A stretch of DNA of 64,000 nt. Origin: Treponema porcinum (GTDB lineage Bacteria; Spirochaetota; Spirochaetia; Treponematales; Treponemataceae). A program made the translations under genes and the position numbers. This document shows, in pieces, positions 7,452 to 16,165 of the stretch (positions are counted from its first letter, which is position 1; each line of letters begins with the position of its first letter). The DNA lies in NCBI RefSeq assembly GCF_900167145.1, contig NZ_FUWG01000003.1:6684-70683 (forward strand). The letters run 5' to 3'. Below the pieces are notes generated by a model. That model saw only the letters and a program-made list of their open reading frames with translations, was not told where the DNA came from and ran no database searches.

Positions 7452-9104
7452 ATGGAAAAAACAGTATATATTTTCGGTCATAAAAATCCGGACACAGATT
7501 CTGTTGTGTCTGCAACTGCGTATGCGCGGCTGAAGCAGCTTCAGGGATTTGAAAACTATAAGGCAGCGCGGGCGGGACATTTTAATCCGCAGACGGATTA
7601 TATTTTTAAGAAATTCAACGTGCAGTCTCCTAAATATATTTCAAACCTAACGCCAAAAGTTGAATATTATATGGAAGATGAATGTCAGGTTGTAGACGAA
7701 AACAAGTCTGTATGGGCGGCAATAGGCGAAATGGACAGTGCTCACCTTCGCGCCCTTCCTGTAGTAGACAAAGACGGAAAGTACAAGTCGCTTTTACACT
7801 ACTCTGCATTTGCGCAAAAACTTCTTGACATTCTGAACCCTGAAAATAAAGTAAGCATTTCAACAAGCATCGGGCTGATTATCCGCACAATGAATGCGCA
7901 GCCGCTTATCGTTCATAATCAGGAAGAAATCTTCAAATCTACGATTCTTGTAGGCGCGGCAAGCGATGATACTTTTTCAAGAATGCTTGACGAACATAAA
8001 AGCGAAAACATCATTGTAATCACTAGCGACCGCGAAAAAATCTATGAAGCATGTATAGAACGCCGCGTAAAGCTTCTCATAATTACTTCCGGCTATATGC
8101 TGAACAAGGAACTTAAGGAAAAAGCGCAGCAAAACGGCGTAAGCGTCATTATGAGTCCGTACACCACAAGCGATACGGTGATGATGATTGCATATTCAAC
8201 GCCTGTAAGCCTTATGGCAGACCCGGAAATTCAGCCGGTTCACCCGGAAGATACAATCTCCAAAATCAGGCAGGTTCTACTTGATTCTCCTATCCGCCGT
8301 CTTCCTGTTGTTGATGCAGAAAACAAGGTAATCGGCATTATTTCCGAACACGACCTTACTAACGAGCCGAACATCCAGCTTATCCTTGTTGACCACAACG
8401 AACTTTCACAGGCTGTAGAAGGAATAGAACATTACAAAATTCAGGAAGTCATTGACCATCACAGAATCGGACCTTTGAGTACAACATATCCGATAACGTT
8501 CATAAACAAGCCTATTGGCTCAACGTCAACAATAATCACTACGCTGTATCAGGAAGCAAAAATTCCTATTCCAAAGGAAATTGCAAGCATTCTTCTGTGC
8601 GGAATTTTAAGCGATACGCTGATTCTTCAGTCAACTACAACAACAGACATAGACAGGCAGACTGCGGAGTATCTTTCAAACATCACAGACCTTGACATTC
8701 AGACACTTGGAAAGGAAATTCTTACTGCTGGAAGCCGCATAAAGGGAAGAACGGCAACAGAGGTCATTCATCAGGATATGAAAGAATACCGCGAAAATAA
8801 ATCAGTATACACGGTAAGTCAGATTGAAGTAGGAAACCTTAAGGAAATTCTTGACAGGAAAAAGGAATTTCTTTCTGAACTGGAAATCGAGCGGCGGAGC
8901 AACAAGGCTGTATTTGCAGCTCTTTTAGTAACGGACATAACGCAGCTTTCAAGCATACTGATGATGTCTACCGACCCGAAATTCCAGCCGTTCATTACAT
9001 TTCCTAAATTGGAAAACGACATCTACTTTTTAAAGGATGTAGTAAGCCGCAAAAAGCAGCTTATTCCTCTAATCACCGAACAGGTAGAAAACTACGAGCG
9101 GTAA
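7452..9104 (+). CDS. ppaC: Manganese-dependent inorganic pyrophosphatase, CBS-DRTGG type
   Basis: This 550-residue family II pyrophosphatase hydrolyses PPi to two phosphates. The N-terminal DHH half begins with the metal motif 'GHKNPDTDS' (9-17). It is interrupted at about 68-305 by two CBS domains flanking a DRTGG domain, which in this subfamily sense adenine nucleotides. The DHH domain resumes with 'VDHNE' (~315) and 'DHHR' (~338), followed by DHHA2 ('RRSNK', 'SRKKQLIP'). There is no ribosome site; TATAAT and an extended TGT-GATAGT crowd the ATG, consistent with leaderless mRNA. Confidence 0.95.
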   Translation: MEKTVYIFGHKNPDTDSVVSATAYARLKQLQGFENYKAARAGHFNPQTDYIFKKFNVQSPKYISNLTPKVEYYMEDECQVVDENKSVWAAIGEMDSAHLRALPVVDKDGKYKSLLHYSAFAQKLLDILNPENKVSISTSIGLIIRTMNAQPLIVHNQEEIFKSTILVGAASDDTFSRMLDEHKSENIIVITSDREKIYEACIERRVKLLIITSGYMLNKELKEKAQQNGVSVIMSPYTTSDTVMMIAYSTPVSLMADPEIQPVHPEDTISKIRQVLLDSPIRRLPVVDAENKVIGIISEHDLTNEPNIQLILVDHNELSQAVEGIEHYKIQEVIDHHRIGPLSTTYPITFINKPIGSTSTIITTLYQEAKIPIPKEIASILLCGILSDTLILQSTTTTDIDRQTAEYLSNITDLDIQTLGKEILTAGSRIKGRTATEVIHQDMKEYRENKSVYTVSQIEVGNLKEILDRKKEFLSELEIERRSNKAVFAALLVTDITQLSSILMMSTDPKFQPFITFPKLENDIYFLKDVVSRKKQLIPLITEQVENYER

Positions 9105-9119
9105 TTTTTTGTACGTTTT

Positions 9120-9137
9120 TGAAAATTGCAATTTTCA
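9120..9137. repeat. 18-bp perfect palindrome over the thi -35 box
   Basis: TGAAAATTG/CAATTTTCA is a gapless palindrome. It contains the -35 hexamer of the TPP-riboswitch promoter, so it could be an operator; a hairpin role at the 3' end of the pyrophosphatase mRNA is also possible. Confidence 0.6.
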
Positions 9138-9154
9138 GGCGTTCACTATATAAT
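9126..9154 (+). promoter_or_regulatory. Promoter of the thiamine operon
   Basis: TTGCAA (9126-9131), a 17-base spacer and TATAAT (9149-9154) lie immediately before the TPP aptamer. Confidence 0.7.
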
Positions 9155-9160
9155 GAAAAA

Positions 9161-9253
9161 CGCAGATGGGGAGCTGGTGCAAAGCCGGCTGAGAGTAGGC
9201 TGTATGCCTTGACCCTTAAACCTGATTTGGATAATGCCAACGTAGGGAATGCG
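9161..9253 (+). promoter_or_regulatory. TPP (THI element) riboswitch aptamer
   Basis: The conserved parts of the THI element are in order: GGGGAGC, GCTGAGA, GACCC, ACCTGAT, GGATAATGCCAACG and TAGGGAA. CGCA (9161-9164) pairs with TGCG (9250-9253) to close P1. It binds thiamine pyrophosphate and should repress the genes from thiM onward when the vitamin is plentiful. Confidence 0.97.
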
Positions 9254-9260
9254 CTCCGAC

Positions 9261-9298
9261 CGTGCAGGACAGGAAAGTCTTTATACCTGTCCTGTACG
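9261..9298 (+). promoter_or_regulatory. Hairpin after the TPP aptamer, probable expression platform
   Basis: A 13-bp stem with one G-U pair (9261-9273 with 9286-9298) follows P1 by 7 bases. Only a weak T stretch (GTCTTTTCC) follows, so termination or folding around the thiM ribosome site are both possible. Confidence 0.6.
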
Positions 9299-9350
9299 CG
9301 TACTGTCTTTTCCTTCGCCCATTTCAGAAAAAAATTATAAGGAAAAGCTG

Positions 9351-10199
9351 ATGACAAAAAATGAACTTACTGCACAGATGTGCGAAGCAGTAAAAAAAGT
9401 ACGGGAGCATAATCCTATGGCTCCTTCAATTACAAATTCAGTAACAATTAATTTTGTGGCTAATGCGCAGCTTGCAGCAGGCGGTTCTGCGGCTATGGTG
9501 TACCTTCCTGATGAGGGAGAATTTCTTGCGGAAGTCAGCAAGGCGTTCTACGTAAATGCAGGAACGCTTCTTCCGGTGTACGAACAGTCGCTTCCGCGCA
9601 CATGCAAGGCTCTTTTTGAAAAAGGATGCCCTTGGGTGCTTGACCCGGTAGGAATAGGAATAGGAAGCCTTCGCACTCAGCTTCTGCGTACTATGAAGGA
9701 ATATAAGCCGGCCGTCATTCGCGGAAACGCCTCGGAAATTATTGCCGTAGCAAAACTGTGGAATCTTCTTTCTGACAAGGACGATTCTGCAAAATCAAAA
9801 GGTGCGCGGGGCGTTGACTCCACGGACGAAGTGCTTGCGGCAAAAGAAGCGGCACAGGTCATTGCGCGCTATACAGGCGGCGCTGTTTCCGTAAGCGGAG
9901 AAACTGACCTTGTTACAGACGGAACTGTTTCTGTTTTGTGCCGCGGCGGTTCTCGCTTTCTTCCGATGATTACGGGTGCCGGCTGTTCTCTTGGTGGAGT
10001 AACGGCAGTTTACTGTACGGAAGCATCTCCGTTCATTGCATCCCTTACAGCTACAAGCGTATACAACATTGCTGCAAAGGATGCGGAAAAAAACTGTTCA
10101 GGTCCCGGCACGTTCCAGGCCTCATTTTTAGACAGCATCTACCTTCTTACTACAAGAGCAGAAAGAATGAAAGATGCAGACATTGAAATTTTATCGTAA
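9351..10199 (+). CDS. thiM: Hydroxyethylthiazole kinase
   Basis: This 282-residue ribokinase-fold enzyme phosphorylates 4-methyl-5-(2-hydroxyethyl)thiazole for thiamine salvage. 'NSVTINFVANAQLAAGGS' near residue 24 and 'ITGAGCSLGG' near 205 (catalytic loop with Cys) are family hallmarks. AAGGA 9 bases before 9351 fixes the start; the reading frame is open further upstream only because it runs through the riboswitch hairpin. It is the first gene behind the TPP aptamer. A mostly paired 15-bp hairpin separates it from the next gene. Confidence 0.95.
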   Translation: MTKNELTAQMCEAVKKVREHNPMAPSITNSVTINFVANAQLAAGGSAAMVYLPDEGEFLAEVSKAFYVNAGTLLPVYEQSLPRTCKALFEKGCPWVLDPVGIGIGSLRTQLLRTMKEYKPAVIRGNASEIIAVAKLWNLLSDKDDSAKSKGARGVDSTDEVLAAKEAAQVIARYTGGAVSVSGETDLVTDGTVSVLCRGGSRFLPMITGAGCSLGGVTAVYCTEASPFIASLTATSVYNIAAKDAEKNCSGPGTFQASFLDSIYLLTTRAERMKDADIEILS

Positions 10200-10265
10200 A
10201 CACAGGCGAAGTGCTGAGTAACCGCTTCAAGTGTTAATCAGTACTTCCCTAAGGAAAGGTATAAA

Positions 10266-11210
10266 ATGAATACACTTATAGCATTTTCAGTTGCACCGTT
10301 CGGAGCAGGAGAAGAACTTTCTGATGCTGTTGCCGAAGTTGTACAGATTATACGTAATTCCGGCTTGAAAAACAGGACTTATTCAATGTTCACGGAAATT
10401 GAAGGCGAATGGGACGACGTTATGCGCGTAGTAAAAGATGCTACGTTCGTTCTTGCTCAGAAAGGACTGCGCACGGAACTTGTACTTAAGGCAGACATAC
10501 GCCCTGGCTACACAAATACTATGGACGGAAAACTTGAACGCCTTGAATCGTCCATTAAGAAAAACAAAAAAAGCGGACGGTGCGCACAAAAAGATTTAAC
10601 GCTGTACGCAATTACTGACCGTCACTGGCTTAACGGCCAAACGCTTAAAAGTCAGGTGGAAAAGGCACTTAAAGGCGGAGCTACGATGATTCAAATCCGC
10701 GAAAAAGACCTGAACGAAAAGGATTTTCTTTTAGAAGCGGAAGAACTGCTTGCACTGTGCCGTTCGTACAATGTTCCGTTTATCGTAAACGACAACGTGG
10801 AACTTGCAGTAAAAATCGAGGCAGACGGCGTACATGTAGGACAGAGCGATATGAATGCGCGGGATGTGCGCGCCCTAATCGGAAACGATAAAATTCTGGG
10901 AGTTTCAACGCAGACGGTAGAACAGGCACTTTTTGCACAGGAATGCGGCGCAGATTATCTTGGAGTCGGCGCAGTATTCCCTACAGGCTCAAAGGATGAT
11001 GCAGAAGTTCTGGACAGAAAAACGCTTATGGACATTTGCAAGGCAGTTTCCATTCCTGTTGTTGCAATCGGCGGAATTACAAAAGACAACGTACGGGAAC
11101 TTAAAGGAACCGGCATTGCAGGAATTTCTGTTATAAGCGCAATTTTTGCACAGAAAGACATTCAGAATGCAACGGCGGAACTTTTAAAACGGACGGAAGA
11201 AATTTTATGA
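10266..11210 (+). CDS. thiE: Fusion of YkoF/MTH1187-like thiamine-binding domain with thiamine phosphate synthase
   Basis: Residues 1-95 match the MTH1187/YkoF ferredoxin-like fold ('IAFSVAPFGAGEELSDAVAEV', split by 'YTNTMDG' at the end), which in YkoF binds thiamine or HMP. Residues about 112-314 are a complete ThiE TIM barrel, with 'YAITDR', 'IQIREKD', 'IVNDN', 'GVHVGQSD', 'AVFPTGSKDD' and 'AIGGI'. ThiE joins HMP-pyrophosphate to thiazole phosphate. A lysine-rich linker (about 96-111) joins the parts. The binding half may sense or pass on substrate or product; that is inference. The gene overlaps the next by 4 bases. Confidence 0.9.
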   Translation: MNTLIAFSVAPFGAGEELSDAVAEVVQIIRNSGLKNRTYSMFTEIEGEWDDVMRVVKDATFVLAQKGLRTELVLKADIRPGYTNTMDGKLERLESSIKKNKKSGRCAQKDLTLYAITDRHWLNGQTLKSQVEKALKGGATMIQIREKDLNEKDFLLEAEELLALCRSYNVPFIVNDNVELAVKIEADGVHVGQSDMNARDVRALIGNDKILGVSTQTVEQALFAQECGADYLGVGAVFPTGSKDDAEVLDRKTLMDICKAVSIPVVAIGGITKDNVRELKGTGIAGISVISAIFAQKDIQNATAELLKRTEEIL

Positions 11211-11884
11211 GCATAATCCGCGGCGCAGTTTTTGATTTGGACGGTACCCTTCTTGATTCCATGAATTTCTGGAAAGACTGCGGAAAAGATTTTGTACGCG
11301 CGCACGGTATTGAGCCGGAAGAAGGTCTTTCTGAAAAACTGTACAGAATGAGTATGGCGCAGGGCGCTCTCTACCTTAAACAGACGTATTTTCCAAGCGC
11401 AAGCGAAGAAGAAATAGGCAAAGGAATTGAGCAGGTTCTGCAAGATGATTATGCAAAGCATATTCAGCTTAAGGACGGCGCACAGGAAACGCTTGATTTT
11501 CTTTCTTCGCGCGGAATTCCGTGCGCGCTTGCTACTGCAACGCCGGAACAGCTTTTCCGCCCTGCCCTTACGCGCCTTAATATCGAGTCGTATTTTTGCG
11601 CGGTGCTTACATGCCCTGCACTCAATACGTCAAAGGAAACGCCGCTTATCTACCAAAAAGCTGCTGAATTACTAAAAACCGCGCCGGAAGAAACGGTCGT
11701 GTTTGAAGATGCGCTTATTCCCATACGGACAGCGTATGAAGCAGGCTTTTTTACCGCAGGAGTATACGACAGTTCGTGCGGAAACGACATTTCCAAAATA
11801 AGGGAGTACAGCTGCGTGTTCCTTGAAAGCCTTGCGGACTTTACGGAAACAGTAAAAAACGGCGCGCTTGTAATTGCGCAATGA
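11207..11884 (+). CDS. HAD-superfamily phosphatase (beta-phosphoglucomutase/gph-like)
   Basis: This 225-residue protein has HAD motif I 'FDLDGTLLDS' (residues ~9-18), an alpha-helical cap at about 20-80, motif II 'ALATATP' (~107-113), a lysine near 147 and motif IV 'VFEDA' (~168). It starts on the ATGA overlap with the thiE fusion, so it is co-translated within the thiamine operon. A thiamine-phosphate or HMP-phosphate phosphatase role fits the location but is not readable from sequence; general nucleotide or sugar phosphatase activity is equally allowed. Confidence 0.85.
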   Translation: MSIIRGAVFDLDGTLLDSMNFWKDCGKDFVRAHGIEPEEGLSEKLYRMSMAQGALYLKQTYFPSASEEEIGKGIEQVLQDDYAKHIQLKDGAQETLDFLSSRGIPCALATATPEQLFRPALTRLNIESYFCAVLTCPALNTSKETPLIYQKAAELLKTAPEETVVFEDALIPIRTAYEAGFFTAGVYDSSCGNDISKIREYSCVFLESLADFTETVKNGALVIAQ

Positions 11885-11921
11885 TGTAACCAGAACAATA
11901 CGGGAAGGTAAAAAGAAACAG

Positions 11922-12710
11922 ATGTACACAGCATTAACTATTGCAGGGAGCGATTCAAGCGGCGGTGCCGGAATTCAGGCGGACATAAAAACGATGACGG
12001 CGCATGGTGTATACGCAATGAGCGCAATAACCGCACTTACGGCGCAGAACACTACGGGCGTTTTTGCAGTTTCGGAAGTAACGCCGGATTTTTTACATGA
12101 GCAGATACGCGCTTGCGTAACGGACATTGTTCCAGGCGCAGTAAAAACAGGAATGATTCCGTCTGCAAAAAGCGTAGAGGTAATTGCCTCGTGCATACGA
12201 GAGTTTGACCTTATGCACGTTGTAGTAGACCCGGTAATGGTTGCTACAAGCGGCAGCCGCCTGATTGACGAAAATGCCTGCGAAGAAATGAAAAAATTAC
12301 TTTTTCCGTGCGCAGAACTTATAACGCCAAATATTCCGGAAGCAGAACTTTTATGCGGCATAACGATACGTACGGCAGAAGACATGGAAATGGCGGCGCG
12401 TTCCCTTATGGAAAAATACGGCTGCGCCGTTCTGTGCAAGGGCGGACACAACGTTCAGACGGCAGACGATTTTCTTGCTTCTTCGGACGGCTGTATCTGG
12501 CTAAAAGGAAAGCGCATTGATAATCCGAATACGCACGGTACCGGCTGCACGCTTTCAAGCGCAATTGCTTCAAACCTTGCAAAAGGAATGTCACTTGCAG
12601 AATCTACATCACATGCAAAGGAATATATTTCCGGCGCACTTGAATCAATGCTTGATTTAGGACACGGAAGCGGCCCTTTAAATCATACATGGTGCTTTGA
12701 GGGGTTTTAG
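11922..12710 (+). CDS. thiD: Hydroxymethylpyrimidine (phosphate) kinase
   Basis: This 262-residue ribokinase-like enzyme phosphorylates HMP and HMP-phosphate to the pyrophosphate used by ThiE. 'ALTIAGSDSSGGAGIQAD' at the N-terminus binds substrate, and 'THGTGCTLSSAIAS' near residue 205 is the anion hole and catalytic base loop. The start at 11922 gives the standard family length; TTG at 11874 is a possible alternative that would overlap the HAD gene. Confidence 0.94.
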   Translation: MYTALTIAGSDSSGGAGIQADIKTMTAHGVYAMSAITALTAQNTTGVFAVSEVTPDFLHEQIRACVTDIVPGAVKTGMIPSAKSVEVIASCIREFDLMHVVVDPVMVATSGSRLIDENACEEMKKLLFPCAELITPNIPEAELLCGITIRTAEDMEMAARSLMEKYGCAVLCKGGHNVQTADDFLASSDGCIWLKGKRIDNPNTHGTGCTLSSAIASNLAKGMSLAESTSHAKEYISGALESMLDLGHGSGPLNHTWCFEGF

Positions 12711-12812
12711 GGAGTTTCTTCTGAAACGCCCCCTAGGAGAGGGAGGTGGCAGGCTTCCTCCTTCCTGTTATGACAGAAAATGAAAGATAAAATCTTTTTC
12801 TGCAATTTTTAC

Positions 12813-13048
12813 TATAGGAGGGTGTAATAAAAACTTTGCCTGAAATAGCGTCAAAGTTTTTATTTAAGGTTTAATACAAACCTTAAAAACGGAGAAGTCA
12901 AGGCTTTAAGCGACAGCGTGCCTTGACTCGACGTATTCACAAGTTCGCGTTGCGAACTTCCTTATCAACTGCCGCTTCTCATTTCATTGCGAAGCGGCAT
13001 AAAAAGTCAATCGATTGTCGAAACAATCTTCTTGACTTTTTATAGGAG
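12813..13048 (+). repeat. Multi-hairpin dispersed repeat, copy 1, in the thiC leader
   Basis: The core at 12823-13042 contains six successive stem-loops: AAAACTTTG/CAAAGTTTT, TTAAGGTTT/AAACCTTAA, GTCAAGGC/GCCTTGAC, AAGTTCGC/GCGAACTT, GCCGCTTC/GAAGCGGC, and AAAAAGTCAA/TTGACTTTTT. The core differs from the guaB-leader copy at about three positions in 218. TATAGGAG lies at both ends (12813-12820 and 13041-13048); the right one is the thiC ribosome site. The rest of the 344-base gap (12711-12812) holds no gene, only a likely terminator hairpin near 12776-12803. Confidence 0.92.
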
Positions 13049-13054
13049 AAAAAA

Positions 13055-14362
13055 ATGGAATACACTACACAGATGGACGCGGCGCGGAAAGGAATTGTAA
13101 CGCCGGAACTTAAAACGGTAGCAAAGAAGGAATATATGGAAGAAAGCGCGCTTATGGCGCTTGTAGCGCAGGGAAAGGCGGTAATTCCGGCAAATAAAAA
13201 GCACACATGCCTTAATCCTGAGGGCGTAGGAAGCATGCTGCGCACAAAAATCAACGTAAATCTTGGAGTTTCGCGCGACTGCACTGACTATAATGTTGAA
13301 ATGCAGAAAGTAATGAGCGCGGTTAATATGGGCGCTGAGGCGATTATGGATCTTTCAAGCCACGGTAACACTCAGCCGTTCCGCCTGAAACTTACGTCGG
13401 AATGTCCTGCGATGATAGGAACTGTTCCTGTGTACGACAGCGTAATCCACTACCAGCGCGACCTTGAAACGCTTACAGCTCGCGATTTTATTGATGTAGT
13501 ACGCCTGCATGCGGAAGACGGAGTTGATTTTGTTACGCTTCACTGCGGAATTACAAAAAAAACTATCGAGCAGATTAAACAGCACAAGCGCAAGATGAAC
13601 ATAGTAAGCCGCGGCGGAAGCCTTGTTTTTGCCTGGATGAGCATGACCGGAAACGAAAATCCGTTCTACGAATATTATGATGAAATTCTTGACATCTGCG
13701 AAAAATACGACGTTACAATTTCTCTTGGAGATGCGTGCCGCCCGGGATGTCTTGCGGATGCTACAGACGTTTGCCAGATAGAGGAACTTGTACGGCTTGG
13801 TGAACTTACAAAGCGCGCCTGGGCACATAACGTTCAGGTGATGGTAGAAGGACCGGGTCACGTTCCGCTAGACCAGATTGCGGCAAATATGAAAGTACAG
13901 CAGACTATATGCATGGGTGCACCTTTTTACGTACTTGGCCCGCTTGTTACGGACATTGCGCCGGGATATGACCACATAACTTCTGCAATCGGAGGAGCTG
14001 TTGCGGCGATGAACGGAGCGGCGTTTTTGTGCTACGTAACGCCGGCGGAACATCTTGCGCTTCCGAACGTTGAAGACGTAAAGCAGGGAATAATTGCTTC
14101 ACGGATTGCAGCACACGCTGCCGATATTGCAAAAGGCATTCCGCATGCGCGCGACATTGATGACAGAATGGCTGATGCCCGGCGCGCACTTGACTGGGAA
14201 GCTCAGTTTGCCTGTGCGATTGACCCGGACACTGCGCGCAGCATACGAAACAGCAGAAAGCCGGAGGACGACCACAGCGATACGTGCAGCATGTGCGGAA
14301 AATTCTGCTCCGTACGGAGCATGAACAAGGCTCTTGCTGGAGAAAAAATAGACATTCTGTAG
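13055..14362 (+). CDS. thiC: Phosphomethylpyrimidine synthase
   Basis: This 435-residue radical-SAM enzyme rearranges the purine intermediate aminoimidazole ribotide to HMP-phosphate. The C-terminal Fe-S motif is 'CSMCGKFC' (Cys-x2-Cys-x4-Cys) near residue 410. '[16 protein letters not shown]' near 51 and 'MVEGPGHVP' near 265 are conserved. GGAG of the adjoining repeat serves as ribosome site, 6-7 bases before ATG. It has no TPP aptamer of its own, so control may come through the upstream riboswitch or the repeat. The convergent suf operon supplies Fe-S clusters. Confidence 0.96.
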   Translation: MEYTTQMDAARKGIVTPELKTVAKKEYMEESALMALVAQGKAVIPANKKHTCLNPEGVGSMLRTKINVNLGVSRDCTDYNVEMQKVMSAVNMGAEAIMDLSSHGNTQPFRLKLTSECPAMIGTVPVYDSVIHYQRDLETLTARDFIDVVRLHAEDGVDFVTLHCGITKKTIEQIKQHKRKMNIVSRGGSLVFAWMSMTGNENPFYEYYDEILDICEKYDVTISLGDACRPGCLADATDVCQIEELVRLGELTKRAWAHNVQVMVEGPGHVPLDQIAANMKVQQTICMGAPFYVLGPLVTDIAPGYDHITSAIGGAVAAMNGAAFLCYVTPAEHLALPNVEDVKQGIIASRIAAHAADIAKGIPHARDIDDRMADARRALDWEAQFACAIDPDTARSIRNSRKPEDDHSDTCSMCGKFCSVRSMNKALAGEKIDIL

Positions 14363-14378
14363 ATTTTATGGCCGTCTG

Positions 14379-14396
14379 AAATAGCGGCGGCTATTT
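14379..14396. terminator. Hairpin between convergent thiC and sufU
   Basis: AAATAGC/GCTATTT form a 7-bp stem with loop GGCG. It overlaps the sufU stop codon and lies 17 bases past the thiC stop; no long T run follows on either side. Confidence 0.5.
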
Positions 14397-14861
14397 TACT
14401 CCGCAGCAGTTAGGATTACTGCACATTGCACAGTCTTCGCCCTTTGCAAAAAGTTCTTTCATCGTGCGCCAGCCGAGTACGGCACATTTTACGCGCGCCG
14501 GCATATGCGCAATATCCTGAAGGGCGGCCGCTTCGTCAAGTTCTTCAATCTGATTTTCGTCAGCTTCGCCTTTTATCATTCCCATAAAAATTCCGTCAAG
14601 ACGTTCTGCCTCTTCTTTTGTCTTTCCGATAACAAGGTCAAGCATCATATCGCAGCTTGCCTGACTTACGGCGCATCCAGAACCGGTAAAAGAACCGTCA
14701 ACGATAATGCCGTCTTCAACTTTTAAATTCAGCGTAATATTGTCGCCGCAGCTGGGATTTATTCCGTTCATTGTAAAATTCGCGCCCGGAAGCTCTTTTT
14801 TATGAGACGGATTTAAGTTATGTTCGTTCAATATTTCGCGGTACAGTTCTTTTGTGTCCAT
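14391..14861 (-). CDS. sufU: SUF-type Fe-S cluster scaffold / sulfur-transfer protein
   Basis: This 156-residue SufU has the IscU-like fold with three cysteine sites: 'PSCGDN' (~36), 'GSGCAVSQAS' (~61) and 'RVKCAVLGW' (~123). The insert between the second and third sites ('LDGIFMGMIKGEADENQIEELDE') is the SufU signature. It takes persulfide sulfur from SufS for SufBCD. It is the last gene of the sufCBDSU operon. An extra C-terminal 'CAMCSNPNCCGVK' adds four cysteines not normally seen in SufU. Confidence 0.9.
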   Translation of the reverse strand: MDTKELYREILNEHNLNPSHKKELPGANFTMNGINPSCGDNITLNLKVEDGIIVDGSFTGSGCAVSQASCDMMLDLVIGKTKEEAERLDGIFMGMIKGEADENQIEELDEAAALQDIAHMPARVKCAVLGWRTMKELFAKGEDCAMCSNPNCCGVK

Positions 14862-14941
14862 AGTTACAAAAAACTCCTGTAAAATTCAAGGTTAATACAG
14901 AAAAATCCTCAGGCCGGATTCATTCAGTGTTTCCAAAAATG

Positions 14942-16162
14942 TCAGTCCTTAAAGCCCATCCACCGGCGGACGTTCCTAAGTTTTTCGGCAAAAATGCGCA
15001 CTTCTTCTTCCGTGTTGTAAAAATACAGGCTGGCGCGTGCTGTTGCCGGAAGCCCAAGATATGCACCAAGCGGCTGTGCGCAGTGATGACCGGCGCGGAT
15101 TGCAATTTTTTCAGAATCAAGGACGCTTGCAATGTCGTGCGGATGAACGCCGTCAATAGTAAACGTTACAATTCCGCAGTGCTTTTCAGGATTTTCACTT
15201 CCAACCACAGAAACATGCGGAATACGGTTCATTTCTTCCATTAAAACAGACGTAAGCCTGTTGTCGTGCCGGACAATTTCGTCAAAACCAATCTGATGTA
15301 CGTATTCAAGCGCGCTTGCAAGACCGACTGCCCCGGACGCATTCACCGTTCCGGCTTCGAATTTATGCGGCAGTTCTGCCCATGTTGCACCTTCGCGCGT
15401 TACATATTCAATCATTTCTCCGCCGCGCAAAAAAGGCGGCATTTCTTCAAGCAGTTCTTTCTTTCCGTAAAGAACGCCAATCCCCATAGGCCCGCAAATT
15501 TTGTGTCCGCTGAACGCATAAAAATCCGCGCCGATGTCCTTTACGTCCACCTTAAAATGCGGAACTGCCTGCGCACCGTCAACAACGCAGACTGCACCAA
15601 CGGCGTGAGCGCGGGAAGCAATTTCCTTTACAGGATTAGTTATTCCAAGAACGTTGCTTACGTGTCCTACGGCAACAAGCTTTGTCCGGGCGTTTATTTT
15701 ATCAAGTTCAGTTTCCGGAAGTTCTGCCGTCTTTGGATTACATTCCATAAACACAAGCTTTGCACCTTTTGCCTGCGAAAGCATCTGCCACGGAAGAATG
15801 TTTGAATGATGTTCGGAAATGCACACGGCAATTTCATCGCCGGAAGAAACATTCGCCATTCCCCAGGTATAGGCAACAAGATTAAGCGACTCGCTTGCGT
15901 TCCTCGTAAAAATAATCTCGCAGTCCTTTGCATTCAGAAAGTCGGCTGTTGTATGACGTGCATTTTCATACGCTTCAGTCGCCCTGCCGCTTAAGTCATA
16001 AAGACCGCGCAGGGGATTTGCGTTATTTTTTTTGTAAAAGCCAGAAACCGCATCAATGACGCACTTTGGACGCTGTGTAGTTGCGGCATTGTCAAAATAA
16101 ATCAGACCGCTGTTTTCCGGCGCGTCAAAAATCGGAAAATCTTTTCTATATAAATTGCTCAT
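14942..16162 (-). CDS. sufS: Cysteine desulfurase
   Basis: This 406-residue group II PLP enzyme converts cysteine to alanine and a protein persulfide. The PLP lysine is in 'FSGHKICGPMGIG' near residue 226, 'DGAQAVPH' lies near 202, and the active cysteine is in 'RAGHHCAQPLG' near 361. It sits between sufD (3-base gap) and sufU, its normal sulfur acceptor. Confidence 0.95.
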   Translation of the reverse strand: MSNLYRKDFPIFDAPENSGLIYFDNAATTQRPKCVIDAVSGFYKKNNANPLRGLYDLSGRATEAYENARHTTADFLNAKDCEIIFTRNASESLNLVAYTWGMANVSSGDEIAVCISEHHSNILPWQMLSQAKGAKLVFMECNPKTAELPETELDKINARTKLVAVGHVSNVLGITNPVKEIASRAHAVGAVCVVDGAQAVPHFKVDVKDIGADFYAFSGHKICGPMGIGVLYGKKELLEEMPPFLRGGEMIEYVTREGATWAELPHKFEAGTVNASGAVGLASALEYVHQIGFDEIVRHDNRLTSVLMEEMNRIPHVSVVGSENPEKHCGIVTFTIDGVHPHDIASVLDSEKIAIRAGHHCAQPLGAYLGLPATARASLYFYNTEEEVRIFAEKLRNVRRWMGFKD

Positions 16163-16165
16163 ACA

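Noticed and set aside
12823..13042. tRNA cluster or known riboswitch in the thiC leader
   Set aside because: The stems do not form cloverleaves, and no conserved core of the TPP, purine or other riboswitch classes is seen.
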